A DNA stretch of 64,000 nt from Pictodentalium vernedei. Taxonomy: Eukaryota > Mollusca > Scaphopoda > Dentaliida > Dentaliidae. The stretch lies in contig CM062289.1 of NCBI GenBank assembly GCA_031216915.1, positions 65,665,741 to 65,729,740 on the forward strand, in the 5' to 3' direction. Position 1 is the stretch's first letter, and each line of letters begins with the position of its first letter. Shown here piece after piece: positions 53,992 to 64,000 of this stretch. Made by a program: the position numbers and the translations under genes. The notes below the pieces were generated by a model. The model searched no databases. It had not been told where the DNA came from and saw only the letters and a list, made by a program, of their open reading frames with translations.

Positions 53992-56600
53992 AATTATCCC
54001 TGCATTTTAAAAAATGCGGGGATATTGTCGTGATCTCCATCCGTGCTTTCGTACATCCGTATGTCCAGTTTTGTAATTCGAAATGCTGTAACTTTCTACA
54101 GTTGTTCAATAGGGTCTGTGCAATCCAAAAATACCACTTTTAAAGTTTTGCGCCACCAGGTGGCTTTTGTGGAGCCACTTGAAAAATGTGTTAATTTTTC
54201 ACTTTTCTTTCAAATAATCCCAACCTATGTAATTCAGAGTTCTATAACTGCACTAGGGGGTTGCTAAATGATCTGTAGATGTGCACAAAGGTTTCAGATT
54301 TTTCAGGTGCCATGTGGCTGTGCCACTGTTACCACTTTCGTGTTTTCTTAGACCGTTTCCAGCGAAAAGCTCCTAGGGTATGTAATTCGAAACACTAAAA
54401 CCATGCTCAAATGTTGCAGTAGGGTCTGTAGATGCGCACAAAGGTTTCAGATTTTTCAGGTACCATGTGGCTGTGCCACTGTTGCCACTTTCATGTTTTC
54501 TTACACCGTTTCTGATGAAAGGCTCCTAGGGTATGTAATTTGAAATTCTAAAAGCATGCTCAGATGTTGCAGTAGGGTCTGTAGATGCACACGAAGGTTT
54601 CGTATTTTTTGGGTGCCACTGTTGCCATTTTCCTGTTTTCTTAGACCGTTTGCAGGGAAAGGCTCCTAGGGTATGTAATTCGGAACGCTAAAACCATGCT
54701 CAAATGTTGCAGTGGGTTCTGTAGATGTTCACGAAGGTTTCGGTTTTTTCAGCATCCACGTGGCTGTGCCACCGCTGCCACTTTCGTGTTTTCTAAGACC
54801 CTTTCTGGTGAAAGGCTCCTAGGGTATATAATTCGAAATCCTAAAACCGTGCTCAAATGTTGCAGTAGGGCTTGTAGATGCGCACAAAGGTTTTGGATTT
54901 TTGGGGTGCCACGTGGCTGTGCCACCGTTGCCACTTTCGTGTTTTCTTAGACCGTTTCCAACGAAAAGCTAGGGTATGTAATTCGAAATGCTAAAACCAT
55001 GCTCAAATGTAGCCGTAGGGTCTGTAGATATGTACAAAGGTTTCGTATTTTTGGGGTGCCATGTGGCTGTGCTACTGTTGCCACTTTCATGTTTTCTTAG
55101 ACCATTTCATACGAAAGGCTCCTAGAGTATGTAATTCGAAATGCTAAAAGCATGCTCAGATGTTGCAGTAGGGTCTGTAGATATACACGAAGGTTTCGTA
55201 TTTTTGGGGTGCCACGTGGCTGTGCTACTGTTGCCACTTTCGTGTTTTCTTAGACCGTTTCCAGCCAAAGGCTTCTAGGGTATGTAATTCGAAATGCTAA
55301 AACCATGCTCAAATGTTGCAGTAGGGTCTGTAGATATGCACAAAGGTTCAGGATTTTTCAGGTGCCACGTGGCTGTGCCACCATTGCCACTTTTGTGTTC
55401 TATTAGACCGTTTCCGGCGAAAGGCTCCTAGGGTATGTAATTCGAAATGCTAAAACCATGCTCAGCTGTTGCAGTAGGGTCTGTAGATATGCACAAAGAT
55501 TTAGGATTTTTCAGGTGCCATGTGTCTGTGCCACCGTTGCCACTTTTGTGTTCTCTTGGAACGTTTCCGGTGAAGGGCTCCTAGGGTATGTAATTCAGAA
55601 TCCCGAAACCATGCTCAAATGTTGCAGTAGGGTCTGTAGATGCGCACAAAGGTTTCGGATTTTGCAGGTGCCATGTGGTTGTGTCACCGTAGCCACTTTC
55701 GTGTTTTCTTTGACCATTTCTGGCGAAAGGCTCCTGGGTAATTCGAAATTCTAAAACCATGCTCAAATGTTGCAGTAGGGTCTGTAGATGTGCACGAAGG
55801 TTTAGGATTTTTCAGGTGCCACGTGGCTGTGCCTCCATTGCCACTTTCATGTTTTCTTAGATCGTTTCCGGAGAAAAGCTCCTAGAGTATGTAATTCGAA
55901 ATGCTAAAACCATGCTCAGATGTTGCAGTAGGGTCTGTAGATGCGCACGAACGTTTCAGATTTTTGGGGTGCCACATGGCTGTGCCACCATTGCCACTTT
56001 TGTAGCAACGGTGGCAATTTTTCACTTTTCTTTCAAATAATCCCAACCTATGCAATTCAGAGTTCTATAACTGCACTAGGGGGTTCTGTAGATGTGCATG
56101 AAGGTTTCAGATTTTTCAGGTGCCATGTGGCTGTGCCACCGTTGCCACTTTCATGTTTTCTTAGACCGTTTCCGGCGAAAGGCTCCTAGGGTATGTAATT
56201 CGAAATGCTAAACGCATGCTCAAATGTTGCAGTAGGGTTTGTAGATACGTATGAAGGTTTCAGATTTCTCAGGTGCCATGGGGCGGTGCCACCGTTTTGC
56301 TTTCGTGTTTTCTTAGACCGTTTCTGGCGAAAAGCTAGAGTATGTAATTTGAAATGCTAAAACTATGCTCAGATGTTGCAGTAGGGTCTGTGGATGTGCA
56401 CGAAGGTTTCGGATTTTTCGGGTGCCACGTGGCTGTGCCTCCATTGCCACTTTCGTGTTTTCTTAGACCATTTCCGGCAAAAGGCTCCCAATGTACATGT
56501 ATGTAATTCAAAACGCTAAAACCATGCTCAAATGTTGCAGTGGAGTCTGTAGATGCGCATGAAGCTGTGTCACTTGTGCCACTCAATATGATTTTAGTGT
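53992..56600 (+). repeat. tandem-repeat element P9, unit ~155-165 bp, about fourteen copies
   Basis: 5' hairpin ATCCCTGCATTTTAAAAAAT, GCGGGGAT; leader CTCCATCCGTGCTTTCG. Units: GGCTCCTAGGGTATGTAATTC, TGCTCAAATGTTGCAGTAGG, GGTGCCACGTGGCTGTGCC (shown as markers). Shares its hairpin and the GGCTCCTAGGGTAT phrase with P8. No 3' hairpin is seen, so it is 3' truncated. Confidence 0.82.
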
Positions 56601-56812
56601 GTCATATAATACATTTCATCTATTGATAAAAAAAAGCTATAAGATCTCAAGCTATACATTTTTCATCTTGAGTCCTTTATCCTTATCAGTCATTCCCTTC
56701 CTCTCTGAAGATCTTGACCTGAATCTCAAGTATACATGTATAATAGATATGCATGTGTGGAGAGATGCACATTGATTTTTTCCAAGTCTTATGAGTGCAT
56801 ACATGCCTTTAA

Positions 56813-57047
56813 CCCTTTCCCATTGCAGATGATATCAAAATGTATAATTTTAAATATCATTTTCCAAGATTTTCAAAATATTTCAACAAACCATATCGTA
56901 TGACCCCTCATTGGAACGAGCTCGTTGAGCTCGTTCCAATGAGGGGGTCACATGATATAGTTTTGTTGTAATTTTCAGAAAATTGTTATATTTTAAACTG
57001 CTGAATTCATTACGTGGGCAGATGTGGTCAATTCATTAGGTAAAGCT
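56813..57047 (+). mobile_element. A-family piggyBac-like MITE (A5)
   Basis: TTAA at 56809 and 57048. CCCTTTCCCATTGCAGATG at the left; CATTAGGTAAAG at the right. Hairpin CATTGGAACGAGCTCG / CGAGCTCGTTCCAATG perfect at the centre. Confidence 0.82.
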
Positions 57048-57051
57048 TTAA

Positions 57052-57340
57052 TACACAAGTAATGAGGACATCACAGGAGAAATATGTAATATGTTCCAGA
57101 TTTACATTCAGTGATTATTTCCACCTTTATATTGCTTTCCATTGATTATCTTCTTATATATGCTTATATTCTTTCTTTGTCATCCCAGGAAAATAATTAT
57201 TCCTGAATTATTGTTACTTTATATTGCAGGTGTCATACAACTCTAGGCAAAATAAAATTCAAATACAGTATTACAAAATCATTCTGAAAAGAAACTTCTG
57301 TAAACCTGTCTGATTTCAAAGTACCAACATTTCAAGTTAC
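57052..57340. other. unassigned DNA
   Basis: A splice-acceptor-like TTTATATTGCAG at 57230 has no frame compatible with the candidate exons. Nothing else seen. Confidence 0.4.
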
Positions 57341-57342
57341 AA

Positions 57343-57860
57343 TTTTTTTTCGCATAATGCAACTATGAAGTTAACACTTCTCAATGAGCTCTGCCAAATA
57401 AGACTGAATTGTTTAATTCTTAGTTGCATTATGGGAAAAATGAGCTTAAACTTTTGTTCATTATCTCCCTTCTGAGAAGTGATACTAGTATAGTAAAAAG
57501 ATCCCTCTGTCTGCACGTCTGTCTTACTGTCAGTCCATTCTGTCTTTCTGCCCATCTGGATGTTTGTTTATGTGATAACTTGAACAATAGTTATGGGATT
57601 TTCATCCATTTTGGTGTGTAGTTTTATATCAACACTGTCCTTTGTTTGTTGAATTTTGCCTCATATTTCATTGTTTATATAATAATTTTTACAGTATACC
57701 TCAGATTTCAATAAAATTTCATATATTGCTTTCCATGTATGAAAACTACCAAGATTTCTAAAAAAAAATTGAGAATTATTGCCCATTGTCGAATCATGAT
57801 CAAAATTTTATTGTTTGTGCAATAACTTGAACAGTAAACATTCTATTTTCAATATTCTTT
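57343..57860 (+). repeat. fragment of a tandem-repeat type element
   Basis: Inverted arms GCATAATGCAACTA / TAGTTGCATTATG (57352-57434), a CTGTCTGCACGTCTGTC leader, then about two units with GTGATAACTTGAACAATAG and AATTTCATATATTGC. Layout resembles the P elements, but the 3' end is not found. Confidence 0.5.
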
Positions 57861-58009
57861 TATCTCCTGCCTTGTATTAACCATGTGTTACAACAGTGTG
57901 CAGATGGGTCATTCACAAGTGAATAGTTTGAAAAAACATGTACATGTATTGTTAATAAAGAGTTTGTAAATAAAACTTTTTCAGAGAGATTTCCCTACAA
58001 AATGTCCAT

Positions 58010-58620
58010 ATGAGGAGTTTGTCTTGAACAAATATTTATGACTGTTCATGAAAACCTTATGACTGTTCATGAAAACCTTGTGTACATTTCAAGAGCAGTT
58101 TCTGAACAATAAATTATAAAATTTAAAGAACACAAGTTCCTCAACATGTCATGAACAAATGTTCTTGAACACACGAAGAACACAACATGTGTCCTTGAAC
58201 ATTTCATGAACATGAGTTCCTGAAGTGTTTTTGAATATTTAATCACAAGCAGGCCAACCCATTCCAGGATGGGTAGCCTCACCCATGCTAGAGAAAAATT
58301 TCTTGCTGGACGCAGATATTTCTAGCTAGACAAAGACATGGATATTTCTAACTGGATGCAGATTCGGAAGGAATCACATACTGCCCATTTATATGAAATG
58401 ATCTGTTCCTAAAACCTTACATGAACATTTCATGTGCAGTTCTTAAATATAAAATACTGAATTTCAAGAACACAAGCTCTCAAACATTTCATGAACACAA
58501 GTTCTTGAACATTCATGAACATTATGCTCAAGAGTATTACATAAACATAAGTTCATGAATATGTCATGGACATAAGTTCATAAACACATTTCATGTACCT
58601 GAGCTTTTCATACTTTTGGA
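58010..58620 (+). repeat. degenerate short-period repeat
   Basis: Irregular repetition of phrases such as CATGAACACAAGTTC, TTGAACATTTCATGAAC. It resumes at 59288-59400 beyond the hAT. Confidence 0.7.
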
Positions 58621-58640
58621 ACAATGATTCGTGACAACTG

Positions 58641-59279
58641 TAGTGTTCAACCGATGATCAGAACCGGCCACCACAATCCACTGATTGTGGGCAATCAGAT
58701 GACAACAGCAACGGCTCCTGGAACATCGGTTCAACCAATTGTTGCCAAGCATTTTGTGATGATTCATTAACTGCATTTTATTATCTTAAGCAATTGTTCA
58801 ATTGTTAATGTAAAATAATGTCAATGATACCATTCAATATAAAATTGATAAACAACCACAATGTGTATTCCAAATTTCTCTAGACACCCCACCTCTTTAC
58901 GGGATGTACAAGTTAAACGACATGTAAAGCTTACAATTGAGCGTATTTGCGGCAATTAATCGCCAGTTCATACCAGAAAAGTGAAGGTTGGACTCCATTG
59001 ACTGTGGTCGCCGTAAAATTACCAGTCGCATGCACTTGGGCAGTAAATGTTGCTTTGAGAGCCACATTTACCGCCCAAGTGTGCACGGCTTGTAAGTTTA
59101 CTGTCAATGAAGTTTAATACTGTGAAAAATGTTCAATTTAATGTAGTTCTTTCGAGCCTCGACTTGTCTAGTTGTGCACGGTATTACTATCGGAATCGGC
59201 ATCAGAATTGGCCAATTGTGAGCTCAAATAATAACCAGTAGTCTGTTAGCAACCATTTTAGTTATCGGTTGAATACTTA
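58641..59279 (-). mobile_element. non-autonomous hAT element (hAT-1b)
   Basis: Perfect 8-bp duplications GACAACTG (58633-58640 and 59280-59287). Ends TAGTGTTCAACCGATGATC and ATCGGTTGAATACTTA. The interior is the reverse of hAT-1a (6566-7322), about 120 bp shorter. It sits inside the degenerate GAACATTTCATG repeat. Confidence 0.93.
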
Positions 59280-59412
59280 GACAACTGAAGGATGGGTCAT
59301 GAACAGATCATTTCTTGAATAGTTCATGATCCAACTAAATTTCTGAACTGTTCATAAGCTATACTGAACACTAGTCTTGAGAGAAATCTTGAGAATATCT
59401 TTAAATCCATGC

Positions 59413-59757
59413 AGGAATTTATTTATTTAGATTTAGCGACACTTTCGACAGCCAGTGTCACCTCGTGTCAGGACAATTTTATGGGTGGAGGAAGCCGGAG
59501 AGAACCACCGAGCAGTGGCGATCAACTGCCAGACTCCCTAGTGAACTAACTCCACACAAGCAAGGTTAGCATTGGTTGAAGACAAGAGCACCATTGAGGC
59601 ACTGTATGCGTAGACAGTGCTACTGTGCCCCAAAGAGAGCTATCGAGATTAAGTGCCTTACCTAAGGACACAATGCAGTTACCCCTGGTGGGGATCAAAG
59701 TGTGGACCTTTCGGTTTGAAGTCCAGTTCAGTAAGCACTGAGCCACCGCACTCCTTT
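59413..59757 (-). mobile_element. tRNA-derived SINE (S6), diverged variant
   Basis: Minus strand: head (complement of AAGCACTGAGCCACCGCAC), body (complement of AAGTGCCTTACCTAAGGAC), ACCCATAAAATTGTCC and a tail using GTGTCGCTAAATCTAAATAA. The tail is of the GTGTCGTTAAA type found on S4, not the GTGACCTTAAAC type. Confidence 0.75.
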
Positions 59758-59832
59758 CATGCATGCCTGTATGAAGGCTTTTATTTACATTGCTGTAATC
59801 ATGTTTGCCACAAGTCCTGACAGTGACCGTAA

Positions 59833-60063
59833 CCCTTTACCCAACGCAGACGATATCATAATTTATTATTTTAAATATCATTTTTTCAAATTTTTCAAAA
59901 AATTTCAGCAAAACCATATCATGTGACCCCTCATTGGAACGAGCTCATCCAACGAGGGGTCACATGATATGGTTTTGTTGAAATATTTTGAAAAATAATA
60001 TTTTTTCAACTGCTGAATTTGCATATTACGCAGGCAGATTCAGCCGATTCGTTGGGTAAAGGG
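59833..60063 (+). mobile_element. A-family piggyBac-like MITE (A6)
   Basis: CCCTTTACCCAACGCAGACG at the left after GTAA (decayed TTAA); CGTTGGGTAAAGGG before TTAA (60064). Hairpin AAAACCATATCATGTGACC / GGTCACATGATATGGTTTT; the loop is shortened. Confidence 0.87.
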
Positions 60064-60067
60064 TTAA

Positions 60068-60910
60068 TTGGCCAATATATAAATATAAATGAATAATAAC
60101 AAATAAGTCTGACTTTGATTAATTTTGATGCATTAAATGCATGTACAATGTTTACAGTTGTATATATTATATTATTATATGTTTTATACATTTCAAGATT
60201 TGTAACATCCTCCAATTTGCCGGATATTTGAATAGTCTGTAAATATTCAAATACTGCAAACCTCAACTTTCAGGTTGAATCGAATCTTGAATCGAATCAG
60301 GCTCCAGATTCAAATTGAGTCTAGAATCAAATTTTACCGCTTCTCAAGTTGTGGATATTGCATCGACTTTTTACAGCTGTAAATATTGTCAGTCTCCTCT
60401 CCAGTATTGTGTTCAACAGCGACTTGTGTAAATCAAGCAAAAAAGCAGATTATTCCAGAACGGAATCAATGTAATTTAAGAAGCAGAACCTACTTCAATT
60501 CTGCTTCTATTATCAGGTCTTTTGTACAGGAGACCTGATGATAAAAGAAGAGTTCAAAAGGAAACACATTGTAGTATTTTGAGAACATCTTGACAATTTG
60601 AAAATTTTCAAATCGGCGTGGTTGGAATCAAATTGGGACTCTTTCAAATTGAATCAAATTTTTAAGCTTCACAGGCCCCCCCTGTCTGTTTATTGAAATA
60701 CTTTTGATAGATAGATGACTTTTGCATTTTACTGGGAATATTAATTATTAAATTTTCAAATGTTATGTCTCTTTTATTCTTCTACAGGCATTATCTGGTG
60801 AAATTCCATATTCCCTTTCATGTAAAAATTGCTATACAAATTTGTTCCGTGTGGAGAAATTTCCATTTTACAGTTTTAATATTCAATTACTCACTGTATT
60901 CTTTATAATT
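60068..60910. other. unassigned DNA
   Basis: Repeated TTCAAATTGAATC / GAATCGAATC motifs between about 60200 and 60670, with a hairpin CATCAGGTCT-type centre (about 60512-60545), suggest an unclassified old TIR element. Ends not resolved. Confidence 0.45.
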
Positions 60911-60919
60911 ATATTTCAG

Positions 60920-60950
60920 GTGAAGATGATGCAATGGTTTATAGAATAGC
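60920..60950 (+). other. candidate small coding exon 2
   Basis: 31 nt between acceptor TTTATAATTATATTTCAG and a strong donor GTAAGTTTG, in unique DNA. Entered one base into a codon it reads (G)EDDAMVYRIA and leaves two bases of the next codon. This phase is what the candidate exon at 30479 provides. I do not recognise the protein; chance is a serious alternative for so short an exon. Confidence 0.28.
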
Positions 60951-61620
60951 GTAAGTTTGTTGTAGTCTTACTTTTATGATGTATTAACCCATTGTTCATG
61001 TACGACACCAATGTCAAAACATCAGAATTTCCAGGAGCAAATTTTTCCCAATATTCAACTAGGAATTGATACAACAGTATTGAATTTTTTTTATATTTTT
61101 TGTATCTGATAAGAGGCATTAGCTAACTTTTACATTTTTGTCAAATTTCAAGGTTTTTTTTTCTTTACATGGCCAGGTTTTTAAATTTCAACAAACTTAC
61201 ACTGGTAACGACTGCCCCTAAATTGCAGAAATGTTCCCAAATTAGTAGGGAATAACACATAATATAATCAGTTTTTATCAGGCTTTCTTTTGTCAAATTT
61301 CATAAAAATTTATTTAATTTTGAGAGTTAAAGAGTTGGATATTTTATAAATTTTGGCTACAAAATGGCTTTGCCATTTCTTGACAAGTCTTGGCTACCTT
61401 TATAGCAGCAAAGACTTGCCTAAAAACAGCTAACAGGGTACTTATAATGTAACTTCGAGTTTACACTGAGACTAACTGAATGTTGGGGCACCTGTTTTGT
61501 TGCAGTAAAAAGTGTCCAAAATTTGAATTAGTCTCTGTTGGGTTATAGATATTCTGAGACCCTAATACAGCCCCGAGAAGCAAACAAAAGTAGCATTTCA
61601 GACAGTCAGTATTAAAAAAG
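60951..61620. other. unassigned AT-rich DNA
   Basis: No repeat family recognised, apart from a small CAAGTCTTGGCTACCTTTA / GCAAAGACTTG inverted pair near 61383-61418. Confidence 0.4.
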
Positions 61621-61624
61621 TGTC

Positions 61625-61800
61625 TGTAACGGGTGGAGTGCTAACTTATTTCCGGTCATCAAAATTTATTCGCCGGTCTACAACCTATACATATCTAGTT
61701 GCTTAGGAGTGATTTCTAGTCAAGTTTTGGCTGCCTGTTGAGGCAGCCAAGACTTGAATAGAAATCACTGCCCAGGTGAGTTGTCTATTGTCAGCAGGAT
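61625..61800. mobile_element. N-type hairpin next to an M-type end
   Basis: GGGTGGAGTGCTAACTTATTT resembles an M end. The hairpin GTGATTTCTAGTCAAGTTTTGGCTGCC is mirrored as GGCAGCCAAGACTTGAATAG (61706-61770; markers only) and resembles those of N1 and N2. Outer ends not found. Confidence 0.5.
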
Positions 61801-61955
61801 GTCCTGATGATGGCAAGTTAAGACAACATACTCTGAGATCACAAAATCCTGAAATAGGCCTTTGAAGGTTAAGGTGTGTTTGAAACATGTCACAAAATTA
61901 CTGCAGATATGATTTGTTTTGACAAAAGAAAGTCAGTGATTTGGCCTTTGGCAGT

Positions 61956-62493
61956 TAGAGCTGTAGGTTTTTAAGTTTCTTGGTTGAGTAAAACCTTCAT
62001 TCGGTTTGGTTTTCGGTTTGTTCATGAGGTCAAATATAATTCAATAAAACTCATTCTATATGGAATCATAACTGAATGGCAGTGAAATTGAATGAAACTC
62101 AATGAATGCTCGAAATAAGCTATAACACATGAAGAATCAGGAAGGCCAATATAATAATTACCTAAATATACAGAACTTTTATTGTGCTTGGCCATTTTTC
62201 GAGGTCTGACACCTACGCGCAACTTGAGGAAAGCTGCGAACACAACTAAGCTGAAATGTCGGAAAGTCACAGAATGTAGCCATCCCAGAGTAGTGAGAGT
62301 ACCCAGACACTGCCAATGGCAGTGTCTGGGTACCCTCACTACTCTGGGATGGCTACATGCTGTGAATTTCTGCAGCAAGAGAGTATTTTAATAAAAACGA
62401 AAAACCTTAGATTACGGGATGTCGACGGTTTCGGTTTCGGTTTTTAAAAAAAACAAAAAACCTCGGTTCGGTTTCGGTTAACCTACAGGTCTA
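61956..62493. mobile_element. non-autonomous hAT element (hAT-3b)
   Basis: 538 bp with perfect 8-bp duplications TTGGCAGT (61948-61955 and 62494-62501). TIRs TAGAGCTGTAGGTT and AACCTACAGGTCTA. Subterminal TCGGTTTGGTTTTCGG / CCTCGGTTCGGTTTCGG relate it to hAT-3a. Centre is a long hairpin, CCATCCCAGAGTAGTGAGAG mirrored as CTCACTACTCTGGGATGG (62280-62352). Confidence 0.93.
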
Positions 62494-62501
62494 TTGGCAG
62501 T

Positions 62502-62758
62502 GACATTTTTGGCATTGTGGTAGAATAGTACATGAACAACTTATTCTGTTTTTTTCTGATGTGAATTCTCTTTTGCTACTATTAACAAATCTCTGTCAAG
62601 TCAGATACCGAATACCAAACCGATACCATGATATATACCCTAAAAATACCAAAACTGATACCAAACTCAAAATTCTAATATTACTCATCTCTATGATCCA
62701 TCTTGGCATACTACCTTACTCAAGTAAGGCAGATCTCCTTCGATTTTGACAATTGTGT
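62502..62758. other. unassigned DNA
   Basis: GATACCGAATACC/CCGATACC repeats near 62600-62665 hint at another old TIR element; no ends found. Confidence 0.35.
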
Positions 62759-62759
62759 G

Positions 62760-63425
62760 ATATTCTATAGTAGAGTTATTGCCATTTATTTTCATAGAAT
62801 TTCCAGGATTTCAGGTTTCTGAATGATAACTCAAGCCAAACTTGATGTACTCCATCCATATTCGGTATGTGGCTTTATCCAAAGAAAATACAGATCTGGT
62901 TCAAATTTCACATTGGTTTGACATTTCCTTGTGGAGTTATTGCCCTTTATTGGCATGAAATTCATGATTTTAGGTTTCTGGATGATAACTCAAGCCAAAC
63001 TTGATATAGTCCGTCCCTATTCGGTATGTTGCCTTATCCAGAGAAAATACAGATCAGGTTCAAATTTCACATTGGTTTGACATTTCCTTGTGGAGTTATT
63101 GCCCTTTATTGGCATGAAATTCCATGATTTTAGGTTTCTGGTTGTCCATCCCTATTCGGTATGTTGCCTTATCCAGAGAAAATACAGATCAGGTTCAAAT
63201 TTCACATTGGTTGGACATTTCCTTGTGGAGTTATTGCCCTTTATTGGCATGAAATTCCATGATTTAACACCAGCTATACATACCTTAACCATTCTATATT
63301 TGGCAACCTTACTGACAGAGAATACAGATCATGTTCAGTTACGATGTTTGTGTGATGTTCTGATGTGGCGTTATTGCCCATTATTTTCTTAGAATTTATA
63401 TTTTAGGTTTCTGGGTAATACATTA
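62760..63425 (+). repeat. tandem repeat P11, unit ~165 bp, four copies
   Basis: Units marked by GAGTTATTGCCCTTTATTGG, CATGAAATTCCATGATTTTA, ATTCGGTATGTTGCC, AAATACAGATCAGGTTC. No terminal hairpin, so a fragment or an element of another build. Confidence 0.75.
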
Positions 63426-63428
63426 TAA

Positions 63429-63550
63429 GTTATCTCCGTCAACATGTATGGTATATGGAGATTTTTAAACAACGATGTCGCAGGCGAGGTGTTTAAATTA
63501 GACATCCAGGTATTAAATCACCATATACCAAACATGTTGGCGGAGATAAC
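63429..63550. mobile_element. short inverted-repeat element Q
   Basis: 122 bp with arms of about 31 bp: GTTATCTCCGTCAACATGTA.. and ..CATGTTGGCGGAGATAAC, three mismatches. Target duplication not clear. Confidence 0.65.
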
Positions 63551-63735
63551 GTTTTTGTTCCATTTGAAACACAATACAAACATAGTGGAAATAAATTTGT
63601 GGACACATTTCTCAGCTCCACAATCATTGGCACCAAATTCGTGATAATTAATTTGTTTTTATAATCGCAGAAGACAACAGATAGAGTTACATTTCTTGGG
63701 TTGTTAAGGAAACGAGTAAACAGTATTTTATTGAC

Positions 63736-63810
63736 ATATCGTCCCCTGAGTTCCAATGTGTTCTATATGCCGACTGGCACATAGAACACATTGGTACTCA
63801 GGGGACGAAT
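63736..63810. repeat. G-type hairpin without G ends
   Basis: GTCCCCTGAGTTCCAATGTG / CACATTGGTACTCAGGGGAC, the same arm as in G1, but the CAGGCCTGGC ends are not within 300 bp on either side. Confidence 0.7.
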
Positions 63811-63827
63811 TATTTGCTCTTATTTTA

Positions 63828-64000
63828 TTTTTAGCTCACCTGAGTGAAGCTCAAGGGGAGCTTCACTAATCACTTTCTGTCCGTCATCTGTCCGTCTGTC
63901 CGTCTGTCCATCTGTCTGTCTGTCTGTCTGTCTGTCTGTCCATCGTAAACTTTACTTTATCGACTTCTCCTCACAAACAACTGGACCAAATTCAACAAAT
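63828..64000 (+). repeat. tandem-repeat type element P12, cut by the window end
   Basis: 5' hairpin AGCTCACCTGAGTGAAGCTC / GGGGAGCTTCACT and a TCCGTCTGTCC(ATCTGTCTG)n leader (63878-63945). The rest lies outside the window. Confidence 0.72.

Noticed and set aside
54300-56600. CRISPR-like array
   Set aside because: Units of ~160 bp are repeated without distinct spacers, and the context is a eukaryotic transposon landscape.
57231-57295. Exon after TTTATATTGCAG
   Set aside because: It has a stop in the frame required by the candidate exon pair and no support of its own.
62182-62391. Frames on both strands with the same peptide (PRVVRVPRHCHWQCLG)
   Set aside because: This is the two-strand reading of the central palindrome of hAT-3b.

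Overview
This window looks like nuclear DNA from an AT-rich animal genome, most likely a marine invertebrate. The evidence is Tc1/mariner-, piggyBac- and hAT-type non-autonomous transposons, tRNA- and 5S-derived SINEs, a DIRS-type retroelement, and many elements with a terminal hairpin, a GTCCGTC-rich leader and internal tandem repeats of roughly 140-340 bp. The last type resembles the pearl/HINE elements known from bivalves and other marine invertebrates, so a mollusc or another lophotrochozoan is plausible, but the sequence does not settle the phylum.

I found no convincing complete host gene. Nearly all short open frames fall inside repeats. The only host-gene hint is a pair of small, phase-compatible candidate exons in otherwise unique DNA (30479-30516 and 60920-60950, + strand). 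If real, they make the middle of the window one ~30 kb intron.

Layout. 1-3.4 kb: a piggyBac-like fragment (A0) and MITEs F1, D1, N, C1 and E1. 3.4-6.5 kb: an M element split by a 2.8 kb tandem-repeat element. 6.5-9.8 kb: a hAT with its target duplication, a tRNA-SINE, and a D/F/E cluster of TA-targeting MITEs. 9.8-13.1 kb: a TA element carrying a B-type core, another tRNA-SINE, and TTAA elements A2 and B2. 13.3-17.2 kb: a nest of M element, 5S-SINE, a 3 kb hAT, and inside that a second hAT and a tandem-repeat element. 17.2-24 kb: scattered F, E, B, SINE and TIR elements. 24.4-27.7 kb: one B element carrying a hAT, a tandem-repeat element and a C MITE. 28-42 kb: mostly C-family MITEs (one nested in another), tandem-repeat elements and nested G elements. 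43.3-49.6 kb: a broken but recent-looking DIRS element. 50-56.6 kb: four tandem-repeat elements in a row. 56.8-64 kb: A copies, two hATs with perfect 8-bp target duplications, a SINE and further tandem-repeat elements.

Family letters (A, B, C, D, E, F, G, H, J, K, L, M, N, O, P, Q, S) are my own labels. The main biological theme is modularity: the same central hairpin turns up inside MITEs with unrelated termini, the same SINE body carries either a tRNA or a 5S head, and one terminal plan is shared by about ten unrelated tandem-repeat interiors.
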